Below are positions 19,829-28,641 of a DNA stretch of 64,000 bases, one piece after another. Location: the NCBI GenBank assembly GCA_963711035.1, contig CAVQCN010000001.1:248001-312000 (forward strand). Reading direction: 5' to 3'. The notes below the pieces were generated by a model. The model ran no database searches. It worked only from the letters and a program-made list of their open reading frames with translations, and was not told where the DNA came from. Both the position numbers and the translations under genes were made by a program. This DNA comes from WHTK01 sp963711035. GTDB taxonomy: Bacteria > Chloroflexota > Dehalococcoidia > DSTF01 > WHTK01. Each line of letters starts with the position of its first letter. Position 1 is the stretch's first letter.

Positions 19829-20224
19829 CTAACGCGCCGTGGCGGCCCACGGACCGTCAACCGCGTACGCTTCGTCCATGCCCGGCCAGGGCGGCATCGT
19901 GATCGCGATGGCGGCGAGCGGCTCTTCGCCCATCGAGCGGAACTGGAAGGCGGTGCCGGCCGGGATGCTGATACAGACGCCCGCCTCGACCGGCGTAACT
20001 GATTCCGTCTCATCCTGACGGCGCCACATCTCGCCGCGGCCGCCGAGGAAGTACCACAGCTCCTCCACCGTGCGATGCGCCACGGCCACCGACGTCAGCC
20101 CCGGCGCCAGCGAGAAGTGCGCCATGCTTCCACCCGCCAGCTGCAGCAACACGCGCACGTCGGAGCCGTCGGGGGCCTGCACCAGGGGTGCATGGCTTAG
20201 GCTCAGGGTTTCAAACGCCGTCAT
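19829..20224 (-). CDS. cupin-domain protein
   Basis: This 131-residue single-domain cupin has the first motif GLTSVAVAHRTVEELWYFLGGRGEMW (conserved H and E-E pattern) and the second motif IPAGTAFQFRSMGEEPLAAI. HRTVEELWY supplies two probable metal ligands. It is convergent with the preceding cupin gene and sits head-to-tail with the MBL gene at 20320-21321, 95 bp away. The role is unknown; such cupins act as isomerases, dioxygenases or ligand sensors. Confidence 0.75.
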   Translation of the reverse strand: MTAFETLSLSHAPLVQAPDGSDVRVLLQLAGGSMAHFSLAPGLTSVAVAHRTVEELWYFLGGRGEMWRRQDETESVTPVEAGVCISIPAGTAFQFRSMGEEPLAAIAITMPPWPGMDEAYAVDGPWAATAR

Positions 20225-20319
20225 TCGCAGCTACCTCGAATAGTCGAGAATCGATTGGGCAAGAGGGCAATCGAGCAATCTGGCAAGGCGTTTGTGCTGC
20301 ACTATTGCCCGAAACCGCC

Positions 20320-21321
20320 TCAGCGGTTGAGCTCGTAGCGTGGCGGCTCCAGCCACTCGAGGGCAGGGCCTGCCTCCTGGCGGCCGAGGGCGCGGCGCTT
20401 GGCCTGCTTCTCGTACTCGGCAGCCTGAAGAATGACCTCCTGGCGCTCGTGCTCCTCCTGCTTTTCTCGCGCCGCGTCTTCGGCGGAGCGGGTGCGCGGT
20501 ACGCCGGCGTAGACCTTGACGGCGCCCTCTTTCTCCAGCTTGCGCAGGTGCGTCTGGACGACGCGGTCGGCGGCGCGCCACAGGCGGCGGTCGACGTCCT
20601 GGTAGAGGCGCTCGACCATGTCCCAGCTGGTGAACTCGGGGCCTTCCGCCAGGATGTCGAGGATCTCCTGCTCGCGCACGGTGCGACGGCGGATGTAGTC
20701 GTCGATCGTCTCGATCGGGTTGTAGATCAACGGGCCGTGGCCGGGGCACATCACCTTCAGGTTGGGCAGCGAGCGCAGGCGGTCGAGCGTCGCCATGTAT
20801 TCGTGGAGGTCGTTGATCGTGGTGGTCGAGGCGCCCAGGATCGTGTCGCCGGTAAAGAGGACGCCCTCTTCCTCGAGGTAGTAGCAGACCGAGTCGGTGC
20901 TGTGGCCCGGCGTATGCATGACCTGGAGCCGTACGTCGCCGGCGACGAGGATCTCGTCGCCTTCTTCGATGAACTGCACGCCCTGCTCCGGCAGGCGGTC
21001 GCCCAGCAGGTCGGCGCTGCCGCCCAGGGCATGGATCGTCGCGCCGAACTCGTCCTGCAGCCAGCGCAGGTTGGCGCTGTGGTCGGCGTGGTGATGGGTG
21101 ACGGCGCTGAGCATGATCTCGCTCTTCTCGACCGCCGCCAAATAGCCGCGCAGCATCCAGCGATAGCGCTCGAAGTCTTCACCCGAGTCGATGGTCAGCG
21201 ACTGGTCCTGCCCGACGAGGTAGATCGTCGTGTACTGCGGGTGCATCGGGTTATCGTCTGGCACCTGAACGGCGCGGACATTGGGGGTTACCTGCATCGA
21301 GAATCCGTCCTGAGCCTGCAT
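20320..21321 (-). CDS. metallo-beta-lactamase-fold protein with C-terminal winged helix (LACTB2-like)
   Basis: This 333-residue protein has an N-terminal MBL domain with HHHADH (H76, H78, D80, H81), HTPGHSTDS, FTGDTILG and CPGHGP. A C-terminal region of about 80 residues (RRRTVREQEILDILAEG... VVQTHLRKLEKEGAVKVY) is a winged helix, as in LACTB2-type hydrolases/RNases. The C-terminal tail is highly charged (AAREKQEEHERQEV). The first ATG at 21321 has no clear ribosome site; ATG 21297 is an alternative. The activity could be ribonuclease or thioester/lactone hydrolysis. Confidence 0.8.
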   Translation of the reverse strand: MQAQDGFSMQVTPNVRAVQVPDDNPMHPQYTTIYLVGQDQSLTIDSGEDFERYRWMLRGYLAAVEKSEIMLSAVTHHHADHSANLRWLQDEFGATIHALGGSADLLGDRLPEQGVQFIEEGDEILVAGDVRLQVMHTPGHSTDSVCYYLEEEGVLFTGDTILGASTTTINDLHEYMATLDRLRSLPNLKVMCPGHGPLIYNPIETIDDYIRRRTVREQEILDILAEGPEFTSWDMVERLYQDVDRRLWRAADRVVQTHLRKLEKEGAVKVYAGVPRTRSAEDAAREKQEEHERQEVILQAAEYEKQAKRRALGRQEAGPALEWLEPPRYELNR

Positions 21322-21473
21322 AACGCGCGGCGCCGGTTAGGCGGCCACGCATCGAATGACGTCGTCGTAGTGCGAGTATAACCGGCCGCAGCCTTCCTAC
21401 GCCAAAACAGTCGTTATGCGAACAGCTTCCGCCAGAATCTGTGCGCGTAGCCCGTAGCTACAGCTACAATTCG

Positions 21474-21505
21474 TTGATTTCCCTAACACCCAACGCGGGT
21501 AGAAT
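21474..21505 (+). promoter_or_regulatory. putative promoter for the DUF2207 gene
   Basis: TTGATT (21474) and TAGAAT (21500-21505) lie 20 bp apart, and TAGAAT ends 6 nt before the ATG at 21512. There is no Shine-Dalgarno sequence, so transcription would begin at or next to the start codon and give a leaderless message. The spacing is longer than ideal, so this is tentative. Confidence 0.35.
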
Positions 21506-21511
21506 CTGGCC

Positions 21512-23362
21512 ATGCGAAAGCTCTTTCTCGCTCTCGTAGCGGCGCTGGCCGTCGTCTGCGCGCTCGTGGCAGTCGCCGGCCACTTGCAGACGACACCGGT
21601 CTCGGCCCAGGAGCCCTGGGTGGTGCGCTCCTTCGACGCGACCTACGCCATCCAACCCGACAGCAGCGTCCAGGTCACGGAAGACATCCTCGTCGACTTC
21701 CAGGGGCTGGAGAAGCACGGCATCTACCGCTACATCCCCGTTGAGTACACGTACGAGCCGCCCCAGCCGCTCGACGCGACCTACCACCGCGTCATCTCCA
21801 TCGACGTAAATCAGCGTCGACGACGGCTCTGGTACCCGATCCCGTATTCGAGCTCACGCGACGGCGCCAACCTCGTGCTCAAGATCGGCGACCCCAACCA
21901 CACGATCAGCGGCCAGCAGCGCTATCGCATCGTTTACACGGTGACGGGCGCCATGAACGCCTTCGACGACCACGACGAGTTCTTCTGGAACGTCACCGGC
22001 AACGACTGGCCCGTAAACATCCTCAGCGCGTCCGCCACGGTCACGGCGCCTGCAATCAAGGACATCGTCTGCTTCCAGGGCCTCTCTGGCTCGCAGACGC
22101 CCTGCACCAGCCAGATGACCGGCAACGCCACGGCGCAATTCGAGAGCGGCCAACTGACCCTTGGCGCCGGTCTGACCTTCGACGTCGCTACTCCGCCCGG
22201 CGCCGTCACCGTGCCGCCTCCGATGCTGGTGCGCCAGAAGACTGCCTGGGAGACGATCCGCGACTTCATGGGCTTCACGCTGCTGCCGATCGTCGGCGCG
22301 ATCCTGCTGGGCATCGCCGGCATTGCCGCCGTCGTGAGGCTGTGGTGGCTGAACGGCCGCGACCGCTGGTTTGGCGACGTGCACTACCTGACCGGCGACA
22401 ACCGGTCGCGCCGCAAGCCCCTGTTCTCGCGCGACACGGTCGTCGTCGAGTACACGCCGCCGGAGATCGGCAACGACAAGCGCCGTCTGCGGCCCGCCGA
22501 GATCGGCCTGCTGCTGGACGAGCGCGCCGACACCCTGGACGTCAGCGCCACCATCATCGACCTGGCGGTGCGCGGCTACCTGCGCATCAAAGAGGAACCA
22601 AAGACCTGGATGTTCGGCAAGTCGGACTATGAGCTGACCCGCCTCAAAGAAGCCGATGACGAGCTTCTACCCTACGAGGCGACGCTGCTCACGGCGCTCT
22701 TCGAGGACGGCGCCACCGTGAGCATGAGCAGCCTGCGCAACAAGTTCTACGAGGACCTCAGCAAGGTGAAGACCGCGCTCTACACGCAGGGCGTCAAGGC
22801 CGACAAGTTCTTCCCAGGCAGCCCGGAGAAGACCCGCGCAAGGTATCTGGCGGGCGGTTTCCTCGTCTTCGGCATCGGCGTCGTTGCCGTCTTCGCGCTC
22901 GGCACGCTGGGCGTTGGCGTGTTCGGTATCCCGATCGCCCTGAGCGGCCTCATCCTGGCGGCGATGAGCTCTGCGATGGCACGCCGCAGCGCCGTGGGCC
23001 GGGAGTATTATCGCCGCGCCCTCGGCTTCCGCGAGTTCATGGTCACGGCCGAGACCGATCACCAGCGCTTCAACGAGGAAGAGAACATCTTCGACAAGTA
23101 CCTGCCCTACGCCATCGTCTACGACTGCGTCGACAAGTGGGCCAAGGCCTTCGAGGGGTTGGAGCAGGAGACGGCCGACCGCGGCTGGTACGTTGGGGCG
23201 TACGCCTTTGCGCCGATCGCCTTCGCCAGCAACCTGAACAGCTTCTCGTCCTCGCTCTCGGGCGCCATCGCCTCGACGCCGGCCAGCTCGGGCAGCAGCG
23301 GCTTCGGCGGGGGCGGCTTCTCCGGCGGCGGTTTCGGCGGCGGAGGTGGCGGCAGCTGGTAG
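21512..23362 (+). CDS. DUF2207 membrane protein
   Basis: This 616-residue secreted-side membrane protein has a signal peptide (residues 1-33, ending VSAQ), a large extracytoplasmic DUF2207 beta domain (FDATYAIQPDSSVQVTEDILVDFQG...), a transmembrane helix near 250-275, a cytoplasmic winged-helix-like region, then two membrane helices around 447-490. It ends in a Gly/Ser tail (GFGGGGFSGGG...GGSW) typical of the family. Function is unknown; DUF2207 proteins are often assumed to act in the cell envelope. The gene is followed closely by a PH-like membrane protein. Confidence 0.88.
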   Translation: MRKLFLALVAALAVVCALVAVAGHLQTTPVSAQEPWVVRSFDATYAIQPDSSVQVTEDILVDFQGLEKHGIYRYIPVEYTYEPPQPLDATYHRVISIDVNQRRRRLWYPIPYSSSRDGANLVLKIGDPNHTISGQQRYRIVYTVTGAMNAFDDHDEFFWNVTGNDWPVNILSASATVTAPAIKDIVCFQGLSGSQTPCTSQMTGNATAQFESGQLTLGAGLTFDVATPPGAVTVPPPMLVRQKTAWETIRDFMGFTLLPIVGAILLGIAGIAAVVRLWWLNGRDRWFGDVHYLTGDNRSRRKPLFSRDTVVVEYTPPEIGNDKRRLRPAEIGLLLDERADTLDVSATIIDLAVRGYLRIKEEPKTWMFGKSDYELTRLKEADDELLPYEATLLTALFEDGATVSMSSLRNKFYEDLSKVKTALYTQGVKADKFFPGSPEKTRARYLAGGFLVFGIGVVAVFALGTLGVGVFGIPIALSGLILAAMSSAMARRSAVGREYYRRALGFREFMVTAETDHQRFNEEENIFDKYLPYAIVYDCVDKWAKAFEGLEQETADRGWYVGAYAFAPIAFASNLNSFSSSLSGAIASTPASSGSSGFGGGGFSGGGFGGGGGGSW

Positions 23363-23405
23363 AGCGGCCTTGACCAGAGGGCGCGGCTGATCCCAGTCTA
23401 GGGCT

Positions 23406-24017
23406 ATGGCGTTTCTCCGGCCGCGCACGGACGTGCCGCTGCCCGGCAACCTCTGGCCCGACGAGGTGATCGTCGATGCCTGCCGCGCCGACCTCACGCT
23501 CGATAACCAGGGGCCGCCGGACGCCGGCTTTGCCTACCTGACCCAGTACCGGCTGCTCTGGCTGCCGCTGGACTCAGGCGGCGCCCCTCACCTGGAGGCG
23601 CCGGGCGCCGTGATGCTCTCCGAGATCGCCGACGTGCGCAAGAAGCAGACATTGGGCTGTGCCAACGGCCTCGTGATCGCGACGCCCAACCACGTCTACG
23701 ACCTCGACATGCCCTTCTTCCTCTGGTGGCATACGGGCCGCGTCGATGGCTGGTACCGCGCCATCCGCGGTCAGCTCAACGTCTCCGACTTCATCGCCAG
23801 TTTCGAGCAGCAGCCGGAGGAGGAAGACACGCTGCCGATCTTCGGCTCGATGCGGGTGCTGCTCGTCATTGGCGGAGCGCTAGTGCTGGCGCAGGTCATC
23901 GGCATCATCACGAGCATGTCGCTGCTGCCGCCTGTCGACACGGTGCTGCTGCTGATCGCCCTCGGCGCCATCGGCCTGGCGTTGTACCTCTACCGCCAGA
24001 CCGACAAGGGCGGCTGA
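23406..24017 (+). CDS. GRAM/PH-like protein with two C-terminal membrane helices
   Basis: This 203-residue protein has an N-terminal beta-rich domain of about 120 residues (VDACRADLTLDNQGPPD...FAYLTQYRLLWLPL) that resembles a GRAM or bacterial PH fold, then an acidic linker (QQPEEEDTLP) and two hydrophobic segments (about 148-170 and 173-195). It lies 43 bp after the DUF2207 gene in the same direction, which suggests a shared membrane role. No catalytic motif is visible and the function is not known. Confidence 0.6.
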   Translation: MAFLRPRTDVPLPGNLWPDEVIVDACRADLTLDNQGPPDAGFAYLTQYRLLWLPLDSGGAPHLEAPGAVMLSEIADVRKKQTLGCANGLVIATPNHVYDLDMPFFLWWHTGRVDGWYRAIRGQLNVSDFIASFEQQPEEEDTLPIFGSMRVLLVIGGALVLAQVIGIITSMSLLPPVDTVLLLIALGAIGLALYLYRQTDKGG

Positions 24018-24085
24018 CCTCGCGTTTGACTTTGCCCGCCGATCGGCATACAAGGTCTGGCAGAATCGCTAACTCGAGGTGCACC

Positions 24086-25432
24086 ATGCTCAGCGCTGAA
24101 GACAACGACCTCCTCTGTCGCGTCGGCCCCGGCACGCCGATGGGCGATCTCATGCGCCTGTACTGGATCCCGGTGCTTCTCTCCGAGGAGCTGCCCAAGC
24201 CCGACTCGTCGCCCATGCGCGTGCGGCTGCTCGGCGAGAACCTGATCGCCTTTCGCACGACATCGGGCAAGGTTGGCATCATCGCGGACTCGTGCCCGCA
24301 CCGCGGCGCCTCACTGTTCTTCGGCCGCAACGAGGAAGAAGGGCTGCGCTGCGTCTACCACGGCTGGAAGTTCGACGTGCACGGCGCCTGCGTGGACATG
24401 CCCGGCGAGCCGCCCGAGAACGGCTTCCGGGAGCGCGTGCAGGCGCACACCTACCCCTGCGTCGAGCGCAACGGCGTCATCTGGACCTACATGGGGGCCA
24501 GCCAGACGCCGCCGCCTCTGCCCGACCTCGAGGCCAACATGATCGAGGGCGAGGGCCATCAGAACCGCAAGATCATGCGGGAGTGCAACTGGGTGCAGGC
24601 GCTGGAAGGCGACATCGACACCAGCCACTTCGGCTTCCTGCACCGCAACTTCGACACCAACCCGCAGCCCGGCACCTTCGAGCACTACATGGAGAGCGAC
24701 CGCGCCCCGCGCTACGAGGTGGCCGACACGGAGTTCGGCGTGACCTACGGCGCCTACCGGCCGGCCGAAGAGGACAGCTACTACTGGCGCATCGCCCACT
24801 TCCTCTTCCCGTTCTACACGATGATCCCCACCGGCCGCCTCGGCGTGCAGATCATCGCCCGCGCCTGGGTGCCGCTGGACGACGAGCACACGATGTTCTG
24901 GAACTTCTCGCCGCCGAAATCGTACTTCACGGGACCGCTCGACCTGGAGACGCGCCGCCAGATCGAGCGCAGCTCTACTTCGGTCCAGATGGAGTACCTG
25001 CCGGACAGCGAAGACTGGCTGGGCCGCTTCCGCCTCGCTGCCAACGCCGGCAACGACTACGAAATCGACCGCGAGCTGCAGCGCACCCACAGCTACACGG
25101 GCATCGAGAAGGGCGCGGCGTTCCTACAGGACCAGGCTGTGACCGAGAGCATGGGCCCGATCTTCGACCGCACCCAGGAGCAACTCGGCGTGGCCGACAT
25201 GATGGTGATCCGCACGCGCCTGCGTCTGATTAACGCGGCAAAGGCGCTGCAAGAGCACCGCGTCCAGCCGCCCGGCATCGAGAACCCGGCGATCTACCGC
25301 ATCCGCTCCGGCGGCATCGTCTTGCCGCGCGAGGCCGACTGGCTGGAATCGACCGCCGAGCAGCGCCACGCCTTCGTGGACAAGAGCATGCTGGCGCCGC
25401 CGCCCGCCATCGAGACGGCCGGCGGCGCGTAG
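24086..25432 (+). CDS. Rieske non-heme iron oxygenase, alpha subunit
   Basis: This 448-residue oxygenase has an N-terminal Rieske centre (C70, H72, C89, H92 in CPHRG...CVYHGWKF) and a mononuclear iron site (DIDTSHFGFLH, with H181 and H186). Such enzymes use O2 and electrons from a separate reductase to hydroxylate or dealkylate aromatic substrates; the pattern resembles phthalate 4,5-dioxygenase-like oxygenases. ATG 24086 has GAGGTG upstream. No reductase gene is next to it, so partners must be encoded elsewhere. The substrate is unknown. Confidence 0.88.
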   Translation: MLSAEDNDLLCRVGPGTPMGDLMRLYWIPVLLSEELPKPDSSPMRVRLLGENLIAFRTTSGKVGIIADSCPHRGASLFFGRNEEEGLRCVYHGWKFDVHGACVDMPGEPPENGFRERVQAHTYPCVERNGVIWTYMGASQTPPPLPDLEANMIEGEGHQNRKIMRECNWVQALEGDIDTSHFGFLHRNFDTNPQPGTFEHYMESDRAPRYEVADTEFGVTYGAYRPAEEDSYYWRIAHFLFPFYTMIPTGRLGVQIIARAWVPLDDEHTMFWNFSPPKSYFTGPLDLETRRQIERSSTSVQMEYLPDSEDWLGRFRLAANAGNDYEIDRELQRTHSYTGIEKGAAFLQDQAVTESMGPIFDRTQEQLGVADMMVIRTRLRLINAAKALQEHRVQPPGIENPAIYRIRSGGIVLPREADWLESTAEQRHAFVDKSMLAPPPAIETAGGA

Positions 25433-25435
25433 GCG

Positions 25436-26611
25436 CTAGTACCGGTAGATCGCGGCCAGCGGCGACTGCGTTGGCATCTGGTCCTGCGGCAGGACGTGCA
25501 GTCTGCCGTTGCCGGCCAGCGCCCGAGCCGCGGCGAAGTCGACGAGGTCGTAATCGCCGGCCTGCTGCTGGTCGTGGCGGCTCACAGTCTGGCCATCGTC
25601 CGACACGGAGCCCCAGACTTCGCCCGCGTCGGCGACGAGCAGCGTATCGACGCGGCCGTTGGAGGCCTCACGCACGACCTCCTCGATGGCGTCCGAGGCC
25701 AGGCCGGTGCCTGCTTGCTGGCGATAGCGCGCGACGGCCTCCTCATTCTCCTGCTGCACGATGGGCTCGACGATGCTCCAGGCCTTCTCGCGCAGCTCTT
25801 GTGGCCGCAGCAGCTCCGGATTGCCGGCGATGCCCTGCTTGGCGATGTGGCCGTAGCGACTCACGCTGCGGTAGATCGGCATCTCGTGCTCCACGGTAGC
25901 GAGGATGAGCGGTGCCCGCTGCTCCTTCAGTACCTCGAACAGCGCTCCGTCCACGGCGCGGAAGTAGTCGCTGAGCTGATTTTCTTGCTCGGCCGCCTTG
26001 TCGCCCGCGAGGTGGAATACGGCCTCGTTACCGCCGCCCCTGCCCGTCGTGTGGAACTGGCTCTGATTCTCGAAGTCCTCCGTCCACAGCACCGCCGCCA
26101 TGTTCGCCGGCATGCCCTTGACGTGAACTTCGGTCTCGCCGAAGCGCGTGCAGCGAATGACACGTACGTCGTTCATGCTCAGCGCCAGCACGTAGAAGAA
26201 GGCATTCTCCGTGAAGAGCGGAAGCAGCGGCCGCACGTGGAAGCGGTCCGAGACGACCGCCAGCTGCGGGAACGCCAGCGGCAGGCGGCGAACAACCTGG
26301 CGGTCCGGCGTCAGGTACAGCGCCAGGCCCGCGTCCTGCTGCTGCCAGAAGTCGAAGTCGCCTTCCAGGCGCCGGGGCAGCTCCAGCAGGTCGCGCGCCA
26401 GCGTGGGGCGCATGCCGGCGGCGATGAGCTGCTCCTCCGCCATCGTGGCGAGGTTCTTGAGGCGGATCGGGTTCTCGCGCGTGCTGGGGCCGGCCTTCTC
26501 GGTCGGCAGGTAAATCGATACGTGATACTCACCCCGCTCCTGGATCAGGTCCAGGAGGGCGTCGCGGGAAAGGAGCTGATCCTCGATGTTGGGAAGCGTC
26601 TTTTCACTCAT
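25436..26611 (-). CDS. archaeo-eukaryotic release factor-like protein (baeRF family 3 type)
   Basis: This 391-residue protein fits the bacterial archaeo-eukaryotic release factor (baeRF) families, which resemble eRF1/Pelota and are thought to interact with ribosomes. Segments such as YHVSIYLPTEKAG near the N terminus, HVRPLLPLFTENAFFYVLALS in the middle, and a C-terminal domain with VDTLLVADAGEVWG match this layout. ATG 26611 is preferred; the long upstream in-frame extension runs into repeat sequence. It is divergent from the rRNA methyltransferase gene. Family assignment is from memory and pattern, not from a search. Confidence 0.65.
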   Translation of the reverse strand: MSEKTLPNIEDQLLSRDALLDLIQERGEYHVSIYLPTEKAGPSTRENPIRLKNLATMAEEQLIAAGMRPTLARDLLELPRRLEGDFDFWQQQDAGLALYLTPDRQVVRRLPLAFPQLAVVSDRFHVRPLLPLFTENAFFYVLALSMNDVRVIRCTRFGETEVHVKGMPANMAAVLWTEDFENQSQFHTTGRGGGNEAVFHLAGDKAAEQENQLSDYFRAVDGALFEVLKEQRAPLILATVEHEMPIYRSVSRYGHIAKQGIAGNPELLRPQELREKAWSIVEPIVQQENEEAVARYRQQAGTGLASDAIEEVVREASNGRVDTLLVADAGEVWGSVSDDGQTVSRHDQQQAGDYDLVDFAAARALAGNGRLHVLPQDQMPTQSPLAAIYRY

Positions 26612-26979
26612 AACGAGACCATTCTGAGGTCGGTCTGCATTGCGGATCGCCTGCCGAATGGTCCCTTTCCACAAAGCAGGTGTCACATTCTGGTGCCCTA
26701 GCGCAGTGAATGCGCTGAGTTCGGCGAAGTCACATGAAGCAGGGTAGCGGGGGCGGAGCCCATGCGGGGGGAGTCTGAGGGGTCTCCGCTCAGGTCCTTC
26801 CTCTCTCACCCCTGCAAAGCAGGGAGGAGAGAGGGAAAGAAAGAGGTTTGCGAGGGGACACCCCTCCCGCTCCCCGTCAGCTTCTGCACTTCCTCTCAGG
26901 TGAGCTCGATGGGCTCCGCGAAATCAGTGACAGTGCACTGGGCTGGCGTCCGCACCGCACTGTGATCGATCATCGTCCA
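26612..26979. other. divergent intergenic region with repeat and hairpins
   Basis: This 368-bp gap separates the baeRF and methyltransferase genes. It holds promoter space for both, family A repeat copy 3 (26738-26909) and a purine-rich hairpin (about 26799-26836). No protein-coding signal is convincing. Confidence 0.5.
26738..26909 (+). repeat. dispersed intergenic repeat, family A copy 3 (long form)
   Basis: This copy shares with 3609 the start (AGCAGGG, GCGGGGGCGGAGCCCATGCG) and the end (GGGGACACCCCTC, CTCCCCGTCAGCTTCTG, CACTTCC, CAGGTG, GCTCGA). Between them is an extra 75 bp with a near-perfect hairpin (CCTCTCTCACCCCTGC paired with GCAGGGAGGAGAGAGG). It lies just upstream of the methyltransferase gene. 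Confidence 0.7.
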
Positions 26980-27630
26980 ATGCGAATCCTGCAGGGCAAA
27001 CGCGTCGTCGAAGCGCCGCCGGACTGGCGCGAGGCGCTGCCGCACGGACGCGTCGTCGTCGACATCGGCGCTGGCGACGGCCGGTGGGTCTACGACTGCG
27101 CCCGCGCCGAGCCGGACGCCGCGTTCATCGCCGTGGACCCGGACGCCGACACGCTGGCGGAGTATGCGTTCCGCGCCGGCCGCAAGCCGGCCCGCGGCGG
27201 CGCTGCCAACGCCCTCTTCGTCGTCGCCGCGGTCGAGGACCTACCGCCCGACCTGCACGGCATCGCCAACCTCGTGCGCGTCAACTTCCCGTGGGGCAGC
27301 CTGCTGCGCGGCCTCGTCTTGCCGCAGCGCCACGTGCTCGAGGCGCTGGCATCGCTGGCGGCGCCGGGCGACCGCTTCGAGATCGTCTTCTCCTACGACC
27401 CGGTACACGACCTCGCCGGCCTTGGCGGCCAGACGCTACCGCCCCTCACCGATGCCTACATCGACGAGACAATGGCGCCACCCTACGCCGAGGCCGGCCT
27501 GCGCATCGAAACGCGACGCCAGATTACGACGGAAGAAGCGCTTGCCATCGCCTCGACCTGGGGACGGCGCCTGCTGCACGGCCGCAACCGCGACGTGTTC
27601 TGGCTGGAAGGCTCCTTCACCGGAGCCTGA
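26980..27630 (+). CDS. 16S rRNA (adenine1408-N1)-methyltransferase, NpmA/KamB type
   Basis: This 216-residue SAM-dependent methyltransferase matches the NpmA/KamB layout: MRILQGKR at the N terminus, the SAM loop VDIGAGDGRW (D28), AVDPD (D53), then NFPWGSLLRG with Trp105, and STWGRRLLHGRNRDVFW with Trp194 and Arg204. From memory these correspond to NpmA D30, D55, W107, W197 and R207, the SAM-binding and A1408-clamping residues. NpmA is 219 residues. Methylation of A1408 in the decoding site is known to block many aminoglycosides. The first six in-frame codons before ATG 26980 are non-homologous. The ribosome site is weak. No mobile-element gene is adjacent, so it looks chromosomal. Confidence 0.82.
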   Translation: MRILQGKRVVEAPPDWREALPHGRVVVDIGAGDGRWVYDCARAEPDAAFIAVDPDADTLAEYAFRAGRKPARGGAANALFVVAAVEDLPPDLHGIANLVRVNFPWGSLLRGLVLPQRHVLEALASLAAPGDRFEIVFSYDPVHDLAGLGGQTLPPLTDAYIDETMAPPYAEAGLRIETRRQITTEEALAIASTWGRRLLHGRNRDVFWLEGSFTGA

Positions 27631-27687
27631 AACAGCCGGATGGGCTAATCTGGGCGCGAAGCACATCACTCTGGATCGGAGCTCCCA

Positions 27688-28560
27688 ATGCTGATTGCGC
27701 GCACTCTGCTTTTCGTCCCGGCCAACCGGGAACGCATGATCGAGCACGCCGTGAGCGCGCCCGCCGACGTCATCACCCTCGACCTGGAAGACTCGGTGCC
27801 GCCATCGGAGAAAGGGAACGCGCGCCAGGGCGTCGGCGACGCGATCCGGCGCCTCAAGGCCGCGGGCAAGACGGTGCACGTGCGCGTCAACGCCGCAGAG
27901 ACCGGCCTGCTGCAGGACGACCTCGACGCGGCTATCGTGCCCGGCCTCGACGGCCTGGCGCTGCCCAAGGCCGACGCTGCAGCCAAAGTGCGCGAGGTCG
28001 ACGTGATGCTGCGCCAGCGCGAACTGCGGGCCGAGATCCGCGCAGGCACGGTGCTGCTCTTCCCCCAGATCGAGAGCGCCCTGGCCCTGCTGCGCTGCGA
28101 GGAGGTCGCCACCGCGTCGACCCGCATCGCCGGGCTGTCGATGGGCGCGGAGGACTACGTGCGCGACCTGGGCGTGCCGCGCACCCGCGACGGCAACGAG
28201 ATCGAATACGCCCGCCGCGTCCTGGTGCACTGCTGCATCGCTCACGGCCTGCTGCCGCTCGACGCTGTCTTCCCCGACATCAACGACGGCGCGGGTCTGA
28301 TCAGCGAGGCCGCCTACGGCCGCTCGATCGGCATGAAGGGCAAATACGTCATCCACCCCAACCAGATCGAAGCCGTGAACCAGGTCTACACGCCGACCAA
28401 CGACGAGGTCTCGGCGGCGCGCCAGATGCTGGCGGCCTACTCGGACGCCGAAGCGCGCGGCGAAGGCTCAGTCCAGTTCGAGGGCAAGATGATCGACGCG
28501 CCGGTCGCGCAGCGGGCGCGAGACCTCATCGCCTACGCCGAAGCCATCGGCGTCCGCTGA
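27688..28560 (+). CDS. HpcH/HpaI aldolase/citrate lyase beta-like protein
   Basis: This 290-residue TIM-barrel enzyme has CitE-family signatures: RTLLFVPANRERMI, DLEDSVPPSEKGNAR, a metal ligand Glu in FPQIESALAL and Asp in GAEDYVRDLG, and KGKYVIHPNQI near the C terminus. Members cleave citryl-, malyl- or citramalyl-CoA or act as thioesterases. Without the CitD/CitF partners it is probably a stand-alone acyl-CoA lyase or hydrolase. It begins 57 bp after the methyltransferase gene; GGAG lies upstream of the ATG. Confidence 0.88.
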   Translation: MLIARTLLFVPANRERMIEHAVSAPADVITLDLEDSVPPSEKGNARQGVGDAIRRLKAAGKTVHVRVNAAETGLLQDDLDAAIVPGLDGLALPKADAAAKVREVDVMLRQRELRAEIRAGTVLLFPQIESALALLRCEEVATASTRIAGLSMGAEDYVRDLGVPRTRDGNEIEYARRVLVHCCIAHGLLPLDAVFPDINDGAGLISEAAYGRSIGMKGKYVIHPNQIEAVNQVYTPTNDEVSAARQMLAAYSDAEARGEGSVQFEGKMIDAPVAQRARDLIAYAEAIGVR

Positions 28561-28641
28561 GGTCATTGCATAGCAGCAAACCGCGATGAGCTCGAAGACC
28601 ACCGACCGTCCCTTTAACTGCCGACAGACGGCTGGCGAGAG

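Noticed and set aside
20188..21381. 397-residue plus-strand frame opposite the MBL gene
   Set aside because: The minus strand encodes HHHADH and the other metal-binding motifs.
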